A DNA stretch of 64,000 bases, taken from contig WWBZ02000073.1 in NCBI GenBank assembly GCA_011503125.2, forward strand, positions 2,976,001 to 3,040,000. The letters are read 5' to 3'. Shown piece by piece: positions 1 through 13,885 of the stretch. The stretch comes from Botryosphaeria dothidea (Eukaryota > Ascomycota > Dothideomycetes > Botryosphaeriales > Botryosphaeriaceae). The notes under the pieces are model-generated. The model ran no database searches. It was not told where the DNA came from and was given only the letters and a program-made list of their open reading frames with translations. Positions within the stretch are counted from its first letter, which is position 1, and the number at the start of each line of letters is the position of its first letter. The translations under genes were made by a program, and so were the position numbers.

Positions 1-3000
1 AGCTACCCCTCGATCCTCGTCTCCCGCGCCAACCTCGATCCCCCAAAGTAAACCTATGGAACTGGATGCCTCTGCTCGAAAAGCGTACCGAAGAGCCAAT
101 AATCTCTGCGCTTACTGTGGTAATCCGAACCACTAGGTACGTAAGTGCCCTAAGGCAAAGGGTCCAAAGGGTTCAAAGGGTCCAAACCTTAATTCGACCA
201 TAACTGTACCCTCTCCGCCCACCTCGCTACCAGTAGTAAGTCCACTCGTCTCCTCTAAAACCTCGACTCCTACAACCCCTCCTACGGCTTTAGTCCTCTA
301 CGTATTAAAAAACGTAGAAGGCTAGGTAGTACCCGGCACCTGCCTAGCCCCCCGCCACTTCCTACTTCAAATCAATTCTCTATTCTTGCTTCTTTATCTT
401 CGAACCTCGGAATACTCTTATTTTTACCCCTAGAACCTCGTACCTCGAAACCACGCGCTATTAATCTCGGAAAACGCCCACTCCTTATTCTTAAGTTAGT
501 AGTTAATAATATAATCGAAACCTCGTCTATGCTAGACTCTAGTACTTCGTCCTTATTTATAGATAATGCTTTTATTAAGGAACACTCGCTCCCTACTCGT
601 CAAAAAACATAACCTAAATCCCTCGAGCTGGCTAATAGATCTATAGCTGGGTGGATTACCCATGAAGCCGACCTTCAACTCGATATTGATTAATACCAAG
701 AACTCCTTACCTTTCAGGTAACTAAGCTTAGTCAATATCCTATTATTCTTGGAAAACCTTGGCTAGAAAGACACGATCTATAGATTCTCTGGTCAAGGAA
801 TACTATTACCTTCGCTTCTCCTTTCTGCTAAGTAAATTGCTTACCTACTCGACAACCTACGATTACGCCTCCTAATCCGCCTTCGATCTCTTACGCTACG
901 GTATCCTACGCCGCCCTTACCCGCTATATCTAACGAGATAAGACTAGGATCTATGCCGTATCAATTAAGGAAATCCAAGAACACCTTGAAAGCCTTAAAA
1001 AAACGGAATAATAAACCCCGGAACAAGAACTCGAAACCCTCCGCTCACGAATCCCGGCTCGATTTTACCACCTTCTTCCTTTCTTTACTAAGAAAGAGGC
1101 CGATAAGCTTCCCCTATATCGATATATTAATTATAAGATTTCGCTAGAAGAGGGCAAGAAACCCCCATTCGGTCCTCTCTACTCAATATCCGATTTAGAG
1201 CTTAAGGCTCTACGCGAATATCTTGATGAGAACCTTAAGAAAGGTTTTATTCGGCCCTCATCCTCATCCTCTACGTCCCCTATTCTCTTTATTAAGAAAC
1301 CAGGTGGCGGCCTTCGTTTTTGTGTGGATTATCGCGAACTAAACGGTATTACGAAAAAGAACCGTTATCTACTCCCCTTAATCAACGAGACTCTCCGTCA
1401 ACTTTAAGGCTCTCGCATTTTTACTCGACTCGACCTTCGCGGTACTTATAACCTTATCCGGATTAAGGAAGGCTCCGAACATTTAACCGCCTTTAGGACT
1501 CGCTACGGCCTATACGAGTACCTTATTATACCCTTTAGCCTTACGAATACGCCTACTACCTACTAATAATTCGTTAACGATACGCTACGTAAATATCTCG
1601 ACCGCTAGTGCGTCGTCTACCTAGATAATATCCTTATCTACTCGGAAATAGAAGAGGAGCACTACGAACACGTCTAATTAGTTCTCGAAAAACTTCGTAA
1701 AGTAGGCCTATACGTAAAAGGCGAAAAATGCGACTTCTATACGACTTCGACCACGTTCCTTGGCTTCGTTATCTCCCTAGACGGTATCTCTATAGACCCG
1801 GCTAAGGTAGCCGCCGTAAGAGACTAGGAGACTCCTCGCTTAGTTAAAGATCTTCAATCGTTCCTTGGCTTTATAAACTTTTACCGAAGATTTATTAAAG
1901 GATACTCTCGAAAAGCTAGAGCTCTCTTTAGGCTCCTAGCTAAGAATATTCGTTTTACTTAGGAAAAAGAATAGGATAAGGCATTTACTTATCTTAAGAA
2001 AGCCTTCTGCTCTTACCTAATCCTCCGACACTTCGACCCCTAACTCGAAACTATTCTTAAAACCGACTTATCCGACTTTATTATCTCCGCAATTTTATTC
2101 TAATAGGTAACCTACGATAATAGTAGAAGAATCCTATATCCTATCGCCTACTACTCTCGGAAAATAACCTCCGTAGAGTAGAACTACGGTATCGGGGATA
2201 AGGAACTCTTAGCTATTATAGAAGCCCTAAAGGAATACCGTTCCCTCGTTATTAACCTCTCCTCGCTACTTCTCGTTCTTATAGATTACTCGAATTTAAC
2301 TAGCTTTGCCTCTAAGTAAATCTTAAACCGTCGGTAAGTACGCTGGGCAATTAAACTCTTAGAACTCGACTTTAAGATCGTCTACCGCCTAGGAACTAAG
2401 AATTAACGCGCGGATACGTTAATAAGACGGTTAGGAGACCTCCCTGCTCGAGAGGGGCGCCTACCCCCTACTACGATTCTTACCCCTAGAAAATTCGAAA
2501 TTTCGACCCTTATTTCTACTCGATATTTAATCGCTAGGCTAGAACCGTCTCTAGCTAGTAAAATTCGCTTAGCACTCGATAAGGATACTCTTAGATAAGA
2601 GATTCTTACCGCACTCGATACCTACGCACTTTAACATCCTAAGATAGATTTAGGCGTATATTCTAAGAATAACGATAGTCTCTTACTAGTTAATAGACTT
2701 ATCTATATTCCTAAAGATCTAAGCCTCCGCTAAAGAATTATTAGCTCTCGATACTCGTATCCGGCTACTAGACACCTAGGCTAAGCAGCAATATTTAAAC
2801 TCGTTACTCGTAATTTCTAGTGGCTAGGTCTACGCCAGATAGTAGCTCGTTTTATACGAAACTGTGAGACCTACTAAAGAATTAAACCCGCTCGACATAC
2901 CCCCTATAGATATTTAAAACCCCTTAAAGTACTACAACGCCGCTAGCAATCCGTTTCTCTTAATTTAATTACGGGACTTCTAACGTCTAACTCGTTCGAT

Positions 3001-4480
3001 ACTATACTAATAGTCGTAGATCGACTAACTAAAATAGCTTACTTTATCCCTTGCTAAATAACTCTCGATTCGATAGAGCTTGCTAAGCTTTATCGAGACT
3101 ACGTTTTTCGACTATATAGCTTACCCGACGACTTCGTATCTAACCGCGGCTCGATTTTTACCTCTAAATTTACTAGAGCTCTTAGTAGATCCCTATCTAT
3201 TAAGACTAACTTTAGTACGGCTTTCTATCTATAAACCGACGGCCAGATAGAGCGTGTTAACGCTATTCTCGAATAATACCTACGTGCCTACGTTTCGTAT
3301 TAATAAGACGATTAGAACGACTTTCTCTCCCTTGCTAAATTCGCTTATAATAATACGATCTCGACTACGACTAAGGTTATACCTTTCTTTATAAACTACG
3401 GCTTCCACCCTCGTTATAAGATTCTATAAAAAGACTCGATCTTAGCCCCCCTCGAACCCCTACGCCTCTTCTAAGAGAACCTTAAAAACCTCGAAAACTA
3501 CCTTCGCTAAGAAATTCGATTCGCATAAGACGCCTACGCAGAATAGGCTAATAAAGACTATATTTCGCCACCCGTCTTTAAGCCTAGTAACCTTATTTAG
3601 CTCCTAAGAAGGCATATCTCGACAACAAGGCCTTCGGATAAACTTAACTTTAAACGCCTTAGCCCCTTTCCCATCCTAGAGAAGATCTCGACCTATGCCT
3701 ATCGCCTAGAACTACTAAGGACGATAAAAGTCCACCCTATATTCCACGTCTCTTTACTCGAACCCGTAGCCTCTAACCCCTTGCCTAATTAAGTCTAACC
3801 TCCGCCCCCGTCCGTTATCGTTAACGGCGAAGAAGAGTACCGGGTAGAAGAGATTCTAGACGTTAAAGCAACCCGGAGACAACTAAAATACCTCGTAAAA
3901 TAGACTAGTTACTCGATACTAACCTAGGAACCTTACGACCTCGTTAAAGACCTTAAAGCCCTTAATACGTTCTATAAACGTTATTCTTCGAAACCTCGAC
4001 CCTTAGGCTAAAGGCTCGTAGGAACTTACCTCTAGAGAGGAGAGCCTACTATTATAAACGTGGCTTACTTAGACCCCTTACCTCTCGTTTACCTTCGTTA
4101 ATTTAAAATTTAGATCTAGACTTACCTGCTTATAAATTAGGAAGCTAGTATTTTAGTTCGTTCTTTATATATATAAAGCTCGTCCCTCTACTTTATAGTT
4201 AGCTCTTTAGTCTAGTAATAAGTATTCCTCGCGTATAACTTAGTACGCCTTAAATTAGACCTTACTTACCTTCCTCGTCCCTCGTCCCTCGTCCTCGTCT
4301 CTCGCACCTCGTACCCTCGCCCTTTAAACTATACCTTTATACTTCGGCATTACTTTACCCCTACTATCTTTACCGGCTTCGTTACCTCGTCTCTCCGCCC
4401 TCTAAGGTCCGTTTATTATAAGAGGTATCTAAGATTAACTTATATCTCGTTATTCGATTACTACTAGCTACGTAATAGTA
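1..4480 (+). mobile_element. RIP-degraded Ty3/gypsy chromovirus (gypsy-1), 5' part outside window
   Basis: Translating the plus strand through many stop codons, nearly all TAG, gives a complete chromovirus order. A gag CCHC zinc knuckle lies at 107-148 (CAYCGNPNH then C). Reverse transcriptase runs about 1000-1900 with the catalytic box read as YLDN (1618-1629; YLDD expected). RNase H runs about 2040-2300, and an integrase with an HHCC-like region and DDE-type core about 2620-3400. A C-terminal chromodomain-like segment lies about 3829-3980. Purine-rich sequence near 4035-4047 probably marks the start of the 3' LTR. CpA is nearly absent and TAG stops fit TGG>TAG and CAG>TAG changes, the mark of RIP at CpA. 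The element is dead. It abuts copia integrase sequence, so it probably inserted in the copia element. The right border (about 4.3-4.5 kb) is uncertain because the other LTR is not in the window. Confidence 0.85.
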
Positions 4481-5623
4481 TAAGATCTTTACTTATATAA
4501 ACTAAGCCGTTATTAAGGCGATTCTAAAGGTAACTTAAGGTATAGTACTTACTAAGGAATAACTCTCTTAGTACTATAATATTTACGCACGCACTAAAGC
4601 TTATTAATAAATCTCTCGGTTCTTATAGTATAAAGAGTTATCCGAGGAATTCTTCTTTTATATCTTATTCGATTTAGTCTAGCTAATTCGAGCTAATAAC
4701 GGATACTAATAGCTTATATATATTAAGTATATATTAATAAAGTTTACTTTCTCTAAAACGTATTTATCTAAGAATTAGTATAATAAGATTATTCTTAACG
4801 TTATCTAGATAATTAAGACGAGATTTAAAAGAATAGTCGTATTTTTTCGATTAGATAGAGAGACTTCGCTATTATACGAGCTTAAGTAGTAATTTAGGTA
4901 TTAGGGAATTACTTATAAGGTATTAGCTCTCTATACGCCGTAATAAAACGGATTATCGGAAAGATCTAGATATACGATTATTCTAAAAGCTCGTATACTT
5001 CGAGTTAGTACTAACCTATTAGAGAGACTTTAGCTAGAGATCGTAAAGATAGCTACTTACCTTTATAATCGGACTCTAATAAAGTATTATTAGTAGAAAA
5101 CTCTATTTAAGATAGTCTATAGTAAGTAGCCGAATATTACGTACTTACGTATATACGGCTATAAAGCCTACTTACTACTAAAGACGATTCTACGTAGCTA
5201 TAAATTAGAGAAACGTATTCTTATCGGTTACCTTATTAGTTACGACTCTACTAATATTTATCGTATCTAGTATCTACCGAGTAACTAGATCGTACGCGTA
5301 CGAGATACTACGTTTAACGAATCTAGTAAGTTATTATAGAAAGATATAGAATAGTTTCGAGTAGCTTAGTAAGGAGAATCCTAAGCTATCTTAATTATTT
5401 TTTATATAAGATTAAACGAGGAAGACGTTATCTAGACTAATAAGAAATTAGAGGTCTTATCCGATAAAAGTAATAACTAACGTTCTAACCGAGTTAAAGT
5501 CTTAAATAAGCTATACGAGTATTAAAGTACTTAACTACTATTACCTACGCTAATAGAGGGTAGCTTACTATAACTAGCCTCTCTAGGCTTAAGAGGTAAG
5601 TAAAAACCGTTATTAGACGATTA

Positions 5624-5628
5624 ATTAT
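5624..5628. repeat. Target-site duplication of element A, left copy
   Basis: ATTAT directly precedes the left LTR and recurs exactly at 21946-21950 after the right LTR. Five bases is the usual duplication length for Ty3/gypsy integrases. It shows that element A inserted into the copia element. Confidence 0.85.
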
Positions 5629-5860
5629 TATTAGGCTCCTTAAGCGCTATTACCCTAGGCAACTAGGTAGATACTTAATAGCAACTAGAGGCCCCAGCTA
5701 TACTAAGAATAACTCGGTTAGGCACTAGGGTACGGGCCTAGCGCTAAGCGACTAGGTATATTTATTCTTCGCCCTCTCTTTCCAGACTCTCTTTTCTTTC
5801 TCCTTATATATAGATTTTTAGTTAAAAGTAATACCATTATTTCGGCTTTACTGCCTTATA
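5629..5860 (+). repeat. Left LTR of element A (232 bp)
   Basis: The 232 bases match 21714-21945 closely. Most differences are C/T or G/A, as expected for RIP acting on two once-identical copies. It carries the motif ccttatatatag near its centre-right, a likely TATA region. Confidence 0.85.
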
Positions 5861-5909
5861 TAATCTATATACTACTAATAAGGAACCTAAACTCGATAAC
5901 CCGATACTC

Positions 5910-6159
5910 TGTTACGGTTTAAACCCTAAGGGTGCCTTAGATAGATCCTGCGGCGAGACCTTGGGTTAAGAGGACCCTAAAGCTTAACGAAGCTTAATAA
6001 GAAAACCCTGCAACTCGCTACTAGTAAAAGGGACTCTAGAGAGATATATAAGCAGCGCTATCTTACTTAAACCTTTCTTCCTTTTCTCTTTAGCTTAGTC
6101 TTCTCGTAGATAGTAATGCCACTATATTTCCGCGAGTGCACCGGATGCAAGCCATTATA
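5910..6159 (+). repeat. Left LTR of element B (250 bp)
   Basis: Starts TGTTACGG and pairs with 11466-11715 over its full length; differences are mostly transitions. It contains the promoter-like stretch gagagatatataagcagcgc. Confidence 0.85.
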
Positions 6160-9100
6160 TTAGACTAAGCTTATCCCCTTTCCTCTATACGCTATAGCTC
6201 CCACGTAAGCACTACATCCTTATTCCCCTTTCCTCCGTACGCTAAAGCTCTTACGTAAGCACGGCTTCTCTTTATCTAAGTTATCTAAGTCACCTAAGGA
6301 ATAGGATAGTAGCTAGGCTCGTTACTAGTTAACTATACCTAGGAAATCGTTTAAGAAGGTATCCGTATAGGCACTTAAGAAGGTTCCCGAAGGAAGCCCT
6401 TTAATAAAACGATAGCGTAGCGTTTAAGAAGGCACGAAGAAGTCCCTAAAAGAAGATCTAAAAGGGAGATCTTAGAGAGGGCACCTAAGAAGACACCTAA
6501 GGAGACGCTTAAGAAGATACCTAAAGACGCGTCCTAGAATAGACGACTAACTAATAGATAAACCGTAAGAGGCCCCGTAGCGCGAATAAGAGGACCTACC
6601 GTAATAGGCGAACTAACTATTTATAATAGTTACTTAGCTACAGGCACGAATAGATAGCTAGGCTACTATACTAATAATAAGGCAGCCTAGCGTAGAAACA
6701 GCTACGTCCACCCCGACGGCTTAAGTATAAACCCTACTAACCGTAATTGCTAAAGCGGTTACTTAAGCGCTTACGGTAAGTTAAAGGCCAAGAAAAATTC
6801 TACCCGAGCTAGTAGAATTTAAAGGAGAACGAAAGGAGCTAGAAGCCTGGATTGATCAAGCAAATTAGAAACTTCGAATCGATTACGTAAGCTACCTAGA
6901 AACGATATAAGCAGCGTTGCTATTTAACTAGCTACGAGGAACCGCGCTTACCTACTTATAACTATAGTAGAGATCCTTAAGCCAGACGGCTACAACCTAG
7001 GACCTATTCGAACAGCTAAGGGCCGTATTTGGCGACCTATATCGCGAGGAAAAAGTACGTCGCGAGCTCCGAGCCCTACATCAAAAAGGTGGCCCCTTTA
7101 GAGAACACTTTATAAAGTTCCGCCACCTAATGCTTGAATCTGGCAAAAGTACTATATAGGACGATAAGCAAAAGAAAGACTCTCTTTAGAACTTAATTAG
7201 CTAGGAACTAAAAGACCGACTAGTTGGCAAGAGCTTAGAAGATCTTACGTTCCACGAATTTACTAACTTGCTGGCTAGAACTAGTAACGATATAGAGGCT
7301 GTTAATAAGGCTAAGAAGTTAGTTATACGAAGTGGGTATTAAGGAAGGAGAAGCCTAAGTCCTCAAACCGATAAGAGATCTACTCGATTAATGACGACTA
7401 CTAGACCTACTACGTATCTAAAGCCTCTTTAAAACGACTAAATAGACTAGGAACTAATAGGCTTAGCTAAAGCCGCACTAACCCGGAGAGCTAAATAGGT
7501 AACTTAAGATAAGATTAACCGACGTCGTTAGAATAGGCTTTATACGCGTTGTAGTGCTTCAGGACACTAGAAGCATGCATGCCCTTATGCGCCTACCCGT
7601 CGCCCAGCTTAAGCTACTAGTATTAGATAGTCGGAGTAGGAAGTTCCTCCGCAATTAGAGGAGGACACTAAAGTATTAGAGGTTAATAAGAATTCGGAAA
7701 AAGAGTAGCTCCTAATAAAATTCGCCGTTAGGAGCGAAAGGAGTAAAGTAAGCTTTAAGCAGATTAGAAGCAATTCGAGAATAAGTATATAGAAAAACCA
7801 CCTTTCTTAGTTTTAGTACTTATTAATAAGGAGATCTCTACTTAAACCCTTATTAATTCTAGGTGCTTATCCTATAGCTTTATCGATGCTCGATTCGCTC
7901 GAAGATATAAACTCTAGCGTATCCCTATCCGACCAAGACAAATCTAGTTAGTTAATACTATTACCGACTCCTAGATTACCGAAGTAGCAATTGCCGAGAT
8001 CGATATCGGCGGATACTAAACGAAAAGAGCTTACTTCTATATAGCTCCAAGGATTAAAGGCTATAAAGTTATTCTTAGCTTACCATAGTTAGTAAAAGAG
8101 AGAGTAGAACTAGATGCAGAAAAACAAATCCTTAGATTTAAGGACTCTAGCCTAGTAGTACAAAGCTAGAGAGAGAGAAAAGAACTCGACTATAGAAGGG
8201 TCGGAGCCGCTAGGTTCCGCCTTCTTACGAGGAAGAAACGACTCGGTTACCAGGTTTTCTCAGCAAGTCTAGCTAATATTAATAAAGCACTTACTAAGAA
8301 GAAGCATACGGACCCAAGGACGAAACTACTAGCCTAGTTAGATAAACGGTTTCTCGACACCTTCGATAGAAGTAAGGCCGACAAGTTACCTCCACACCGA
8401 CCTAGAATCGATTATTAGATTAAGCTTAAGAAAGATAAGAATGGGAGGATACCAGTAGCCCCATGGGGACCCTTATACAACATGTCCAGAGACGAACTAC
8501 TAGTACTCCGGAAAACGCTTACAGAGCTACTCGATAAAGGCTTTATCCGTGTAAGCAATTCTCTAGCCGCAGCGCCAGTCCTCTTTGTAAAGAAACTAGG
8601 TAGAGGCTTACGATTCTATTATAACTACCGAGCCCTTAATTAACTTACACGGAAGAATCGATATCCACTACCTCTTATCTAGGAGACCCTTAACCGGATT
8701 AGTAAGGTAAGATAGTTTACGAAACTCGATGTAATCGCAGCATTCAATAAGATTCGGGTTAAACCAGGAGATAAATAGCTTACAGCCTTTCGAACCCGCT
8801 TTAGACTATTTAAGTGGCTTATTACTCCCTTTAGACTAGCTAATGCACCAAGCACCTTTCAACGATATATTAACTAGACCCTATAGGACTTCCTAGACGA
8901 CTTCGTATCGGCTTATATCGATAATATACTTATTTTTATCGAGGGATCCCGTACCTAACACCGAGAGCACGTAACTAAGGTTCTCGAAAAGCTATAAGCA
9001 GCGGGACTATAGCTTAATATCGATAAGTACGAATTCGAGGTTTAGTCAACAAAGTATCTTGGATTTATTATCGAAGCTGGGAAAGGTATCCGTATGGACC

Positions 9101-11465
9101 TAGCTAAGGTAAAAGCTATTTAGGAATAGAAAATACTAACTATAGTTAAAGGAGTACTTAGATTCCTTAGCTTTGCGAACTTCTACCGGCGCTTTATTAA
9201 TAAATACTCGAAGACTACGGCTCCGTTATATACACTTATAAAGAAAGACGTTCCGTTCTATTAGATAGAAGAAGTAGAAAGAGCGTTTCGAAAGCTAAAG
9301 AAGGCCTTTATCACGGCACCAATCCTTGCCCAATTTAACCCGGACCGAAAGACAATCCTCGAGACTGACTCCTTAGGATACTATACAGGAGGAATTTTAT
9401 CCCAATACGATAACAATAGAGTGCTCCGGCTAGTTACCTACTTCTTAAAGAAGAACTCGCCAGCAGAGTACAACTACGAGATCTACGATAAGGAGCTTCT
9501 TACGATTATTAAGTATCTTTAGTAGTAGGATACAGAGCTACGAAGCGTAAAAGAATTTAAGATTATTACGGACTATAAGAATCTCGAATACTTTATAATA
9601 GTCCGACGGCTCTCTAAAAGGCAAATAAGATAGCAGCTAATTCTAAGCCGATTTAACTTTACTATTGCTTACCGTCCAGGCAAGCTTAAGGCTCAGCCTA
9701 ACGCACTTACACGAAGAGACCAAGACTTACCAGTATCTTAAGATAATAAGAGGCTTCAATATCGTGTCGCACGACTCTTAAGCCCAGATAAGGTTCAAGC
9801 CAACTATTAGAGAGTTTTGGCAACACTAGTGCAAATAAGACGACAAGCTATAACCGAACAAGGAGCAGACGAACAAGCAGATAAACCAGTAGATAAACTA
9901 GTAGACGAACTATTAGACAGATCTATAGACGAACCAGTATACGAACAAGGAGCAACGTTAATCGAAGACCATTTACGGCAGCTCTAGCAAGAGGCAAAAG
10001 CAGCGGATCCGGACTATAGACGTCTTATAATAGTAGTAAGAGAGGGTAGAAGAACGCTACCAAACGATTTAGAAGAACCAGTTAAGCTCTTAATTGCTAA
10101 TTACTCCTTAAATAATTAAGAAGAGTTGCTATTCCGCAGCAGACGTTAGGTACCAAACTACGAGCCTTTAAGAACCAAGCTAATCCAGACACTTCACGAT
10201 TCAACAATAGTAGTTTATCCTAGACGCACTAGAATAATAGCCCTTGTCGCAAGACAGTTCTTCTAGCCGAACTTCGTATCTAATATACGTAGATTCGTAC
10301 GTAACTATAACGTCTGCGGAAGGACTAGAGTCTAGAGAGACCGTAAATAAGGACTACTACGGCCGTTACTAGTACCAAACCGTTAGTAGAGAGAGATCTT
10401 AGTCGACTTTATTAGACCGCTACCCGAGAGCCAAGGATGTCGGATGCTTATAGTTATTACTAATCGATTAGGTAAAGGAGTTATCCTTAAGGCCTGTAAG
10501 GATATTAAAGTAGAAATAGTTGCTAGGATATTTATTCGCTACTTCTACCGCCACCATGGAGTCCTAACCGCTATTATCTCTAACCGGGGAAGCTAATTTG
10601 TTAGCCAGCTATAGAAGAGGGTTTGCTAATTACTTAGGATCGAAAGACGAATCTTAACAGCCTACCATCCAGAAACAGATGGATTAACGGAGCGTACGAA
10701 CACCGAGATAGAAAGGAAGCTCTGCCGGATGGTTAACTACGCGCAAGATAACTAGGTTAACTAGTTGCCAGCAACAGAGCTTGCTATAAATGGCTAAGAA
10801 TCCTCATCGATAGGTGTTAGCCCCTTCTTCCTCTCTTATAGATACCACCTCGAGCCACTACAGTTATTCGAGGATCCTCAACTAGTCCCGAACCCTATAT
10901 CACCAATACAAAAAGGAGAAGTAATCGTGGCAAAGATTAAAGAGATAACCGAATAGGCAGAAGCATTAATGGCGAACGCACAACAGGATTAGGAGACCCA
11001 AGCAAATCGACATAGGGACCCATCACCAGCGTATAAAGTAGGGGATAAAGTCTGGCTAAATCTTAAGAATATACGAACGGACCGCCCAAGCCGGAAGCTT
11101 GATAATCGAGCAGCAAAGTTCACAGTTATCGAGGTCATTAGCCCTTATAGCTATAAACTAGACGTACCAACTAGGATACATAACGTCTTCAACGTCGATC
11201 TCTTACGCCCAGCTAGAATAGATCCTTTACCAAGCCAAGAACAGGACGATTATCAACTACTAGCTATACTCGTTAATAGAGAAGAAGAATAGAGGGTTGA
11301 AGCTATCTTAGGTGAAAAACTGGGAAGACGGCCAGGCCAGCGGAAACGGCAGAAACTCTATCAAGTTAAGTGGAGAGGATACGCGCGGCCAACTTGGGAA
11401 CCAGCAAGCGCTTTAGAAGACACTAAAGCCCTAGAGACCTACCTTCAAAGCCGGGAGGGGGGTAA

Positions 11466-11715
11466 TATTACGGTTTGAACCCTAAGGGTGCCTTAGATAG
11501 ATCCTACGGCGAGACCTTAGGTTAAGAGGACCCTAAAGCTCAACGAAGCTTAACAAGAAAACCCTACAACTCGCTACCAGTAAAAGGGACTCTAGAGAGA
11601 TATATAAGCAGCGCTATCTTGCTTAAACCTTTCTTCCTTTTCTCTTTAGCTTAGTCTTCTCGTAGATAGTAATGCCACTACATTTCCGCGAGTGCACCGG
11701 ATACAAGCCATCACA
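11466..11715 (+). repeat. Right LTR of element B (250 bp)
   Basis: Full-length partner of 5910-6159, directly after a purine tract. It begins TATTACGG where the left copy has TGTTACGG, and ends near CATCACA where the left copy has CATTATA; these are RIP-type changes. Confidence 0.85.
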
Positions 11716-13669
11716 CACCCGTACTATTAACCAGAACCTAAACTCGATAACCTATAACTAGAACTTAATAATACCGATACTCTACGACAAGCAACCTAAA
11801 AATATTAAAGAAACCTATACTATTAGAGAAATAATAGTATAATTATAGGAAATCTATCTTCTTAAATAAGATACGAAGATCCTCGTTAATCCCGCACTAA
11901 TCTCTTTAGAGTTTCACCTATAACGTAGATCAAACTACTCCGAAACTAGAATAATTAGCAAAGATTATAGCGTAATAAAGCCTATTCGCTATAAGCTATA
12001 CCCGTAGCCGTACTAGCAGCATCGCTAGTACTACTTCTATTTACCTAAGTAATAATAAAGAAGGATTATTTAGTAATATAGTTAGGGGACCTAGCTAGAA
12101 CCTTAACGAGTTTATAAGTAGCGCTATTCTATTTTAGGGCTTTCCTAATGCCTTAGACTAGTAAAGTTAAGCTACCGGTCTTACCTTACGTCGTACTACC
12201 TTACGCAGAAACCTAGAACCCGAAGAACTTATATATTTATTAGCCACGGATCTTAACCTTACTATTAACCCCGGAATACTAAGTAACTACGGACTCGACT
12301 CTATTCGCTAGCCTAACGAATATACCTTCTATAACTAGTATACTATAGTAATAGCAAACTAGCGCACTAAGTTCTACTACGTCCTCTAAGTTACTTAAAT
12401 AGCCGCTAGTAAAGAGTATATAGCCTACGCCTCTCTTTAGAATAAGTATAAGAAACTTAAGCAGACCTATAAGAAGATAATCGCCAGATCTAATAGAGTT
12501 ATTAAAGAAAGCAACGATAAGATTAGCCGGCTTATTTAAGAAAACAACCTTCTAACTAAGGATATTGCTAACCCTTATACGGGTACCCTCCCTAGTACTA
12601 ATATTTATAGCCTTAACTAGGAACGTTAACTAAGAGAGGGAACTACTACCTTATAGCGAACCCTCTCTTATTAGAGCTTACGTAAGATACTTATAGGAGA
12701 TATTAATAAGCTTATCTCTACTAACATCTATACTTTCGTTAACTTTAAGAATAATATAATCTTTAAGCTTAAAGTCGAAGAGGACTTCTTCTAAGGAAAT
12801 TAGAAGCTAATAATCCGCTATATCTACTCTCGTCTTACTAATTTAATCGCCGCTATAATACGTTCGTATATTAATAGCTGCCGGATAGCCCTAGATTTCT
12901 TAAAAAAGCTAGGAAAGATATATAGAATGGATATCGTAAAGAAAAAAGCTACTAATAACCTTATTCTTACTAGATAAAGCGAGAAAGAGACGGTAGACTC
13001 CTACCACGCCCGCCTATATATACTCTAGTCCCTTACTAATTCTACTAAAGAAGAGAAGATCGATAAGATATAGAATAGTATTTCTATTGGCTTAGCCCTC
13101 TTAGTAGCTACCCTTACCTTTACCTCTCTCGAATAGCTACTCGAAACTCTCCGCAAGGCCGAATATCGTCGTTAAGAGATTAAGTCTACAAACATCCGTT
13201 CTAATAAAAGGATAAATAATAGTAATAATCCTAAAAGGAATCGCACTAAGCCTGCCTATAACTAGGAACCTACTTAAGGTAACCTTAGCCGCTAGGGTAG
13301 AACTAGAAGCGGTAATATAGACCAAGATAGCTAACAGGGCCGTATACCTACTACTACTAAACTAAGAGACTAGGTTAGACTATAGTATAAGCCTAAGCTA
13401 AAACCCTTAAAGCTATTAGACGAGGAACGCCTCGTAATAACGAGATAGGGACGCTACCGTAGCTGTAGAGGCTTAGGCTACTTTATATCTAATGCCTACT
13501 ATTCTAATAATAACCGCGCTAGGTTTACGTATATCTAGAGCATTAAGGAACTCGACTCTAATAGCGAGTCGGAAAACTTCTAGTCCTAGGAGTAAGTCGC
13601 CTCCTAGGACTATATAAGTAGAAGGAGCTAGGCGAGTAGCTAGCTAGTCGTAGTTAGAAAGAGATAAAG

Positions 13670-13885
13670 GTGTTAAACTTCGTAGTAGATAATCGCGCGT
13701 GTAAAATTAAGGGAACCTACCTTATTATACATGCTGTAGTAGCTAGTAGTAATACACGTTCTCTTATCGATAATAGAAGCCAAGCTAAGCTCATCGATGC
13801 CTCCTTTATTCGCGCATATAAGATAATAAAGATCCCTCTTGTTAAACGGATTACTATAACTTTAGGAGATGAAACATTCTCTTAA
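13670..13885 (+). pseudogene. Retroviral-type aspartic protease remnant of element A
   Basis: A 71-residue stop-free stretch between gag and reverse transcriptase of element A. It reads SLIDNRSQAKLIDASFI, which resembles the protease active-site loop of gypsy elements with the DSG/DTG triad altered to DNR. It is a fragment of a decayed polyprotein, not a gene. Confidence 0.6.

Larger units (their letters stand above)
5910..11715 (+). mobile_element. Ty3/gypsy chromovirus, element B, nested in element A
   Basis: A 5.8-kb element with two 250-bp LTRs. Its plus strand, read through TAG stops, encodes gag (about 6.8-7.6 kb) and a protease region (about 7.8-8.1 kb, LINSRCLSYSFID). Reverse transcriptase runs about 8.4-9.2 kb with box YIDN at the catalytic site, followed by RNase H (about 9.3-9.6 kb, ending in DYKNLEYF). 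Integrase runs about 10.1-11.0 kb. A fairly well kept chromodomain lies near 11.27-11.46 kb (YQVKWRGY then TWEPASAL). A purine tract (gggaggggggt) precedes the right LTR. CpA content is higher than in the copia element, so it looks younger. I could not find a convincing target duplication. Confidence 0.85.

Noticed and set aside
4048..4480. Exact 3' LTR of gypsy-1
   Set aside because: A start after the purine tract is plausible, but without the second copy neither border can be fixed, so no separate LTR feature is claimed.
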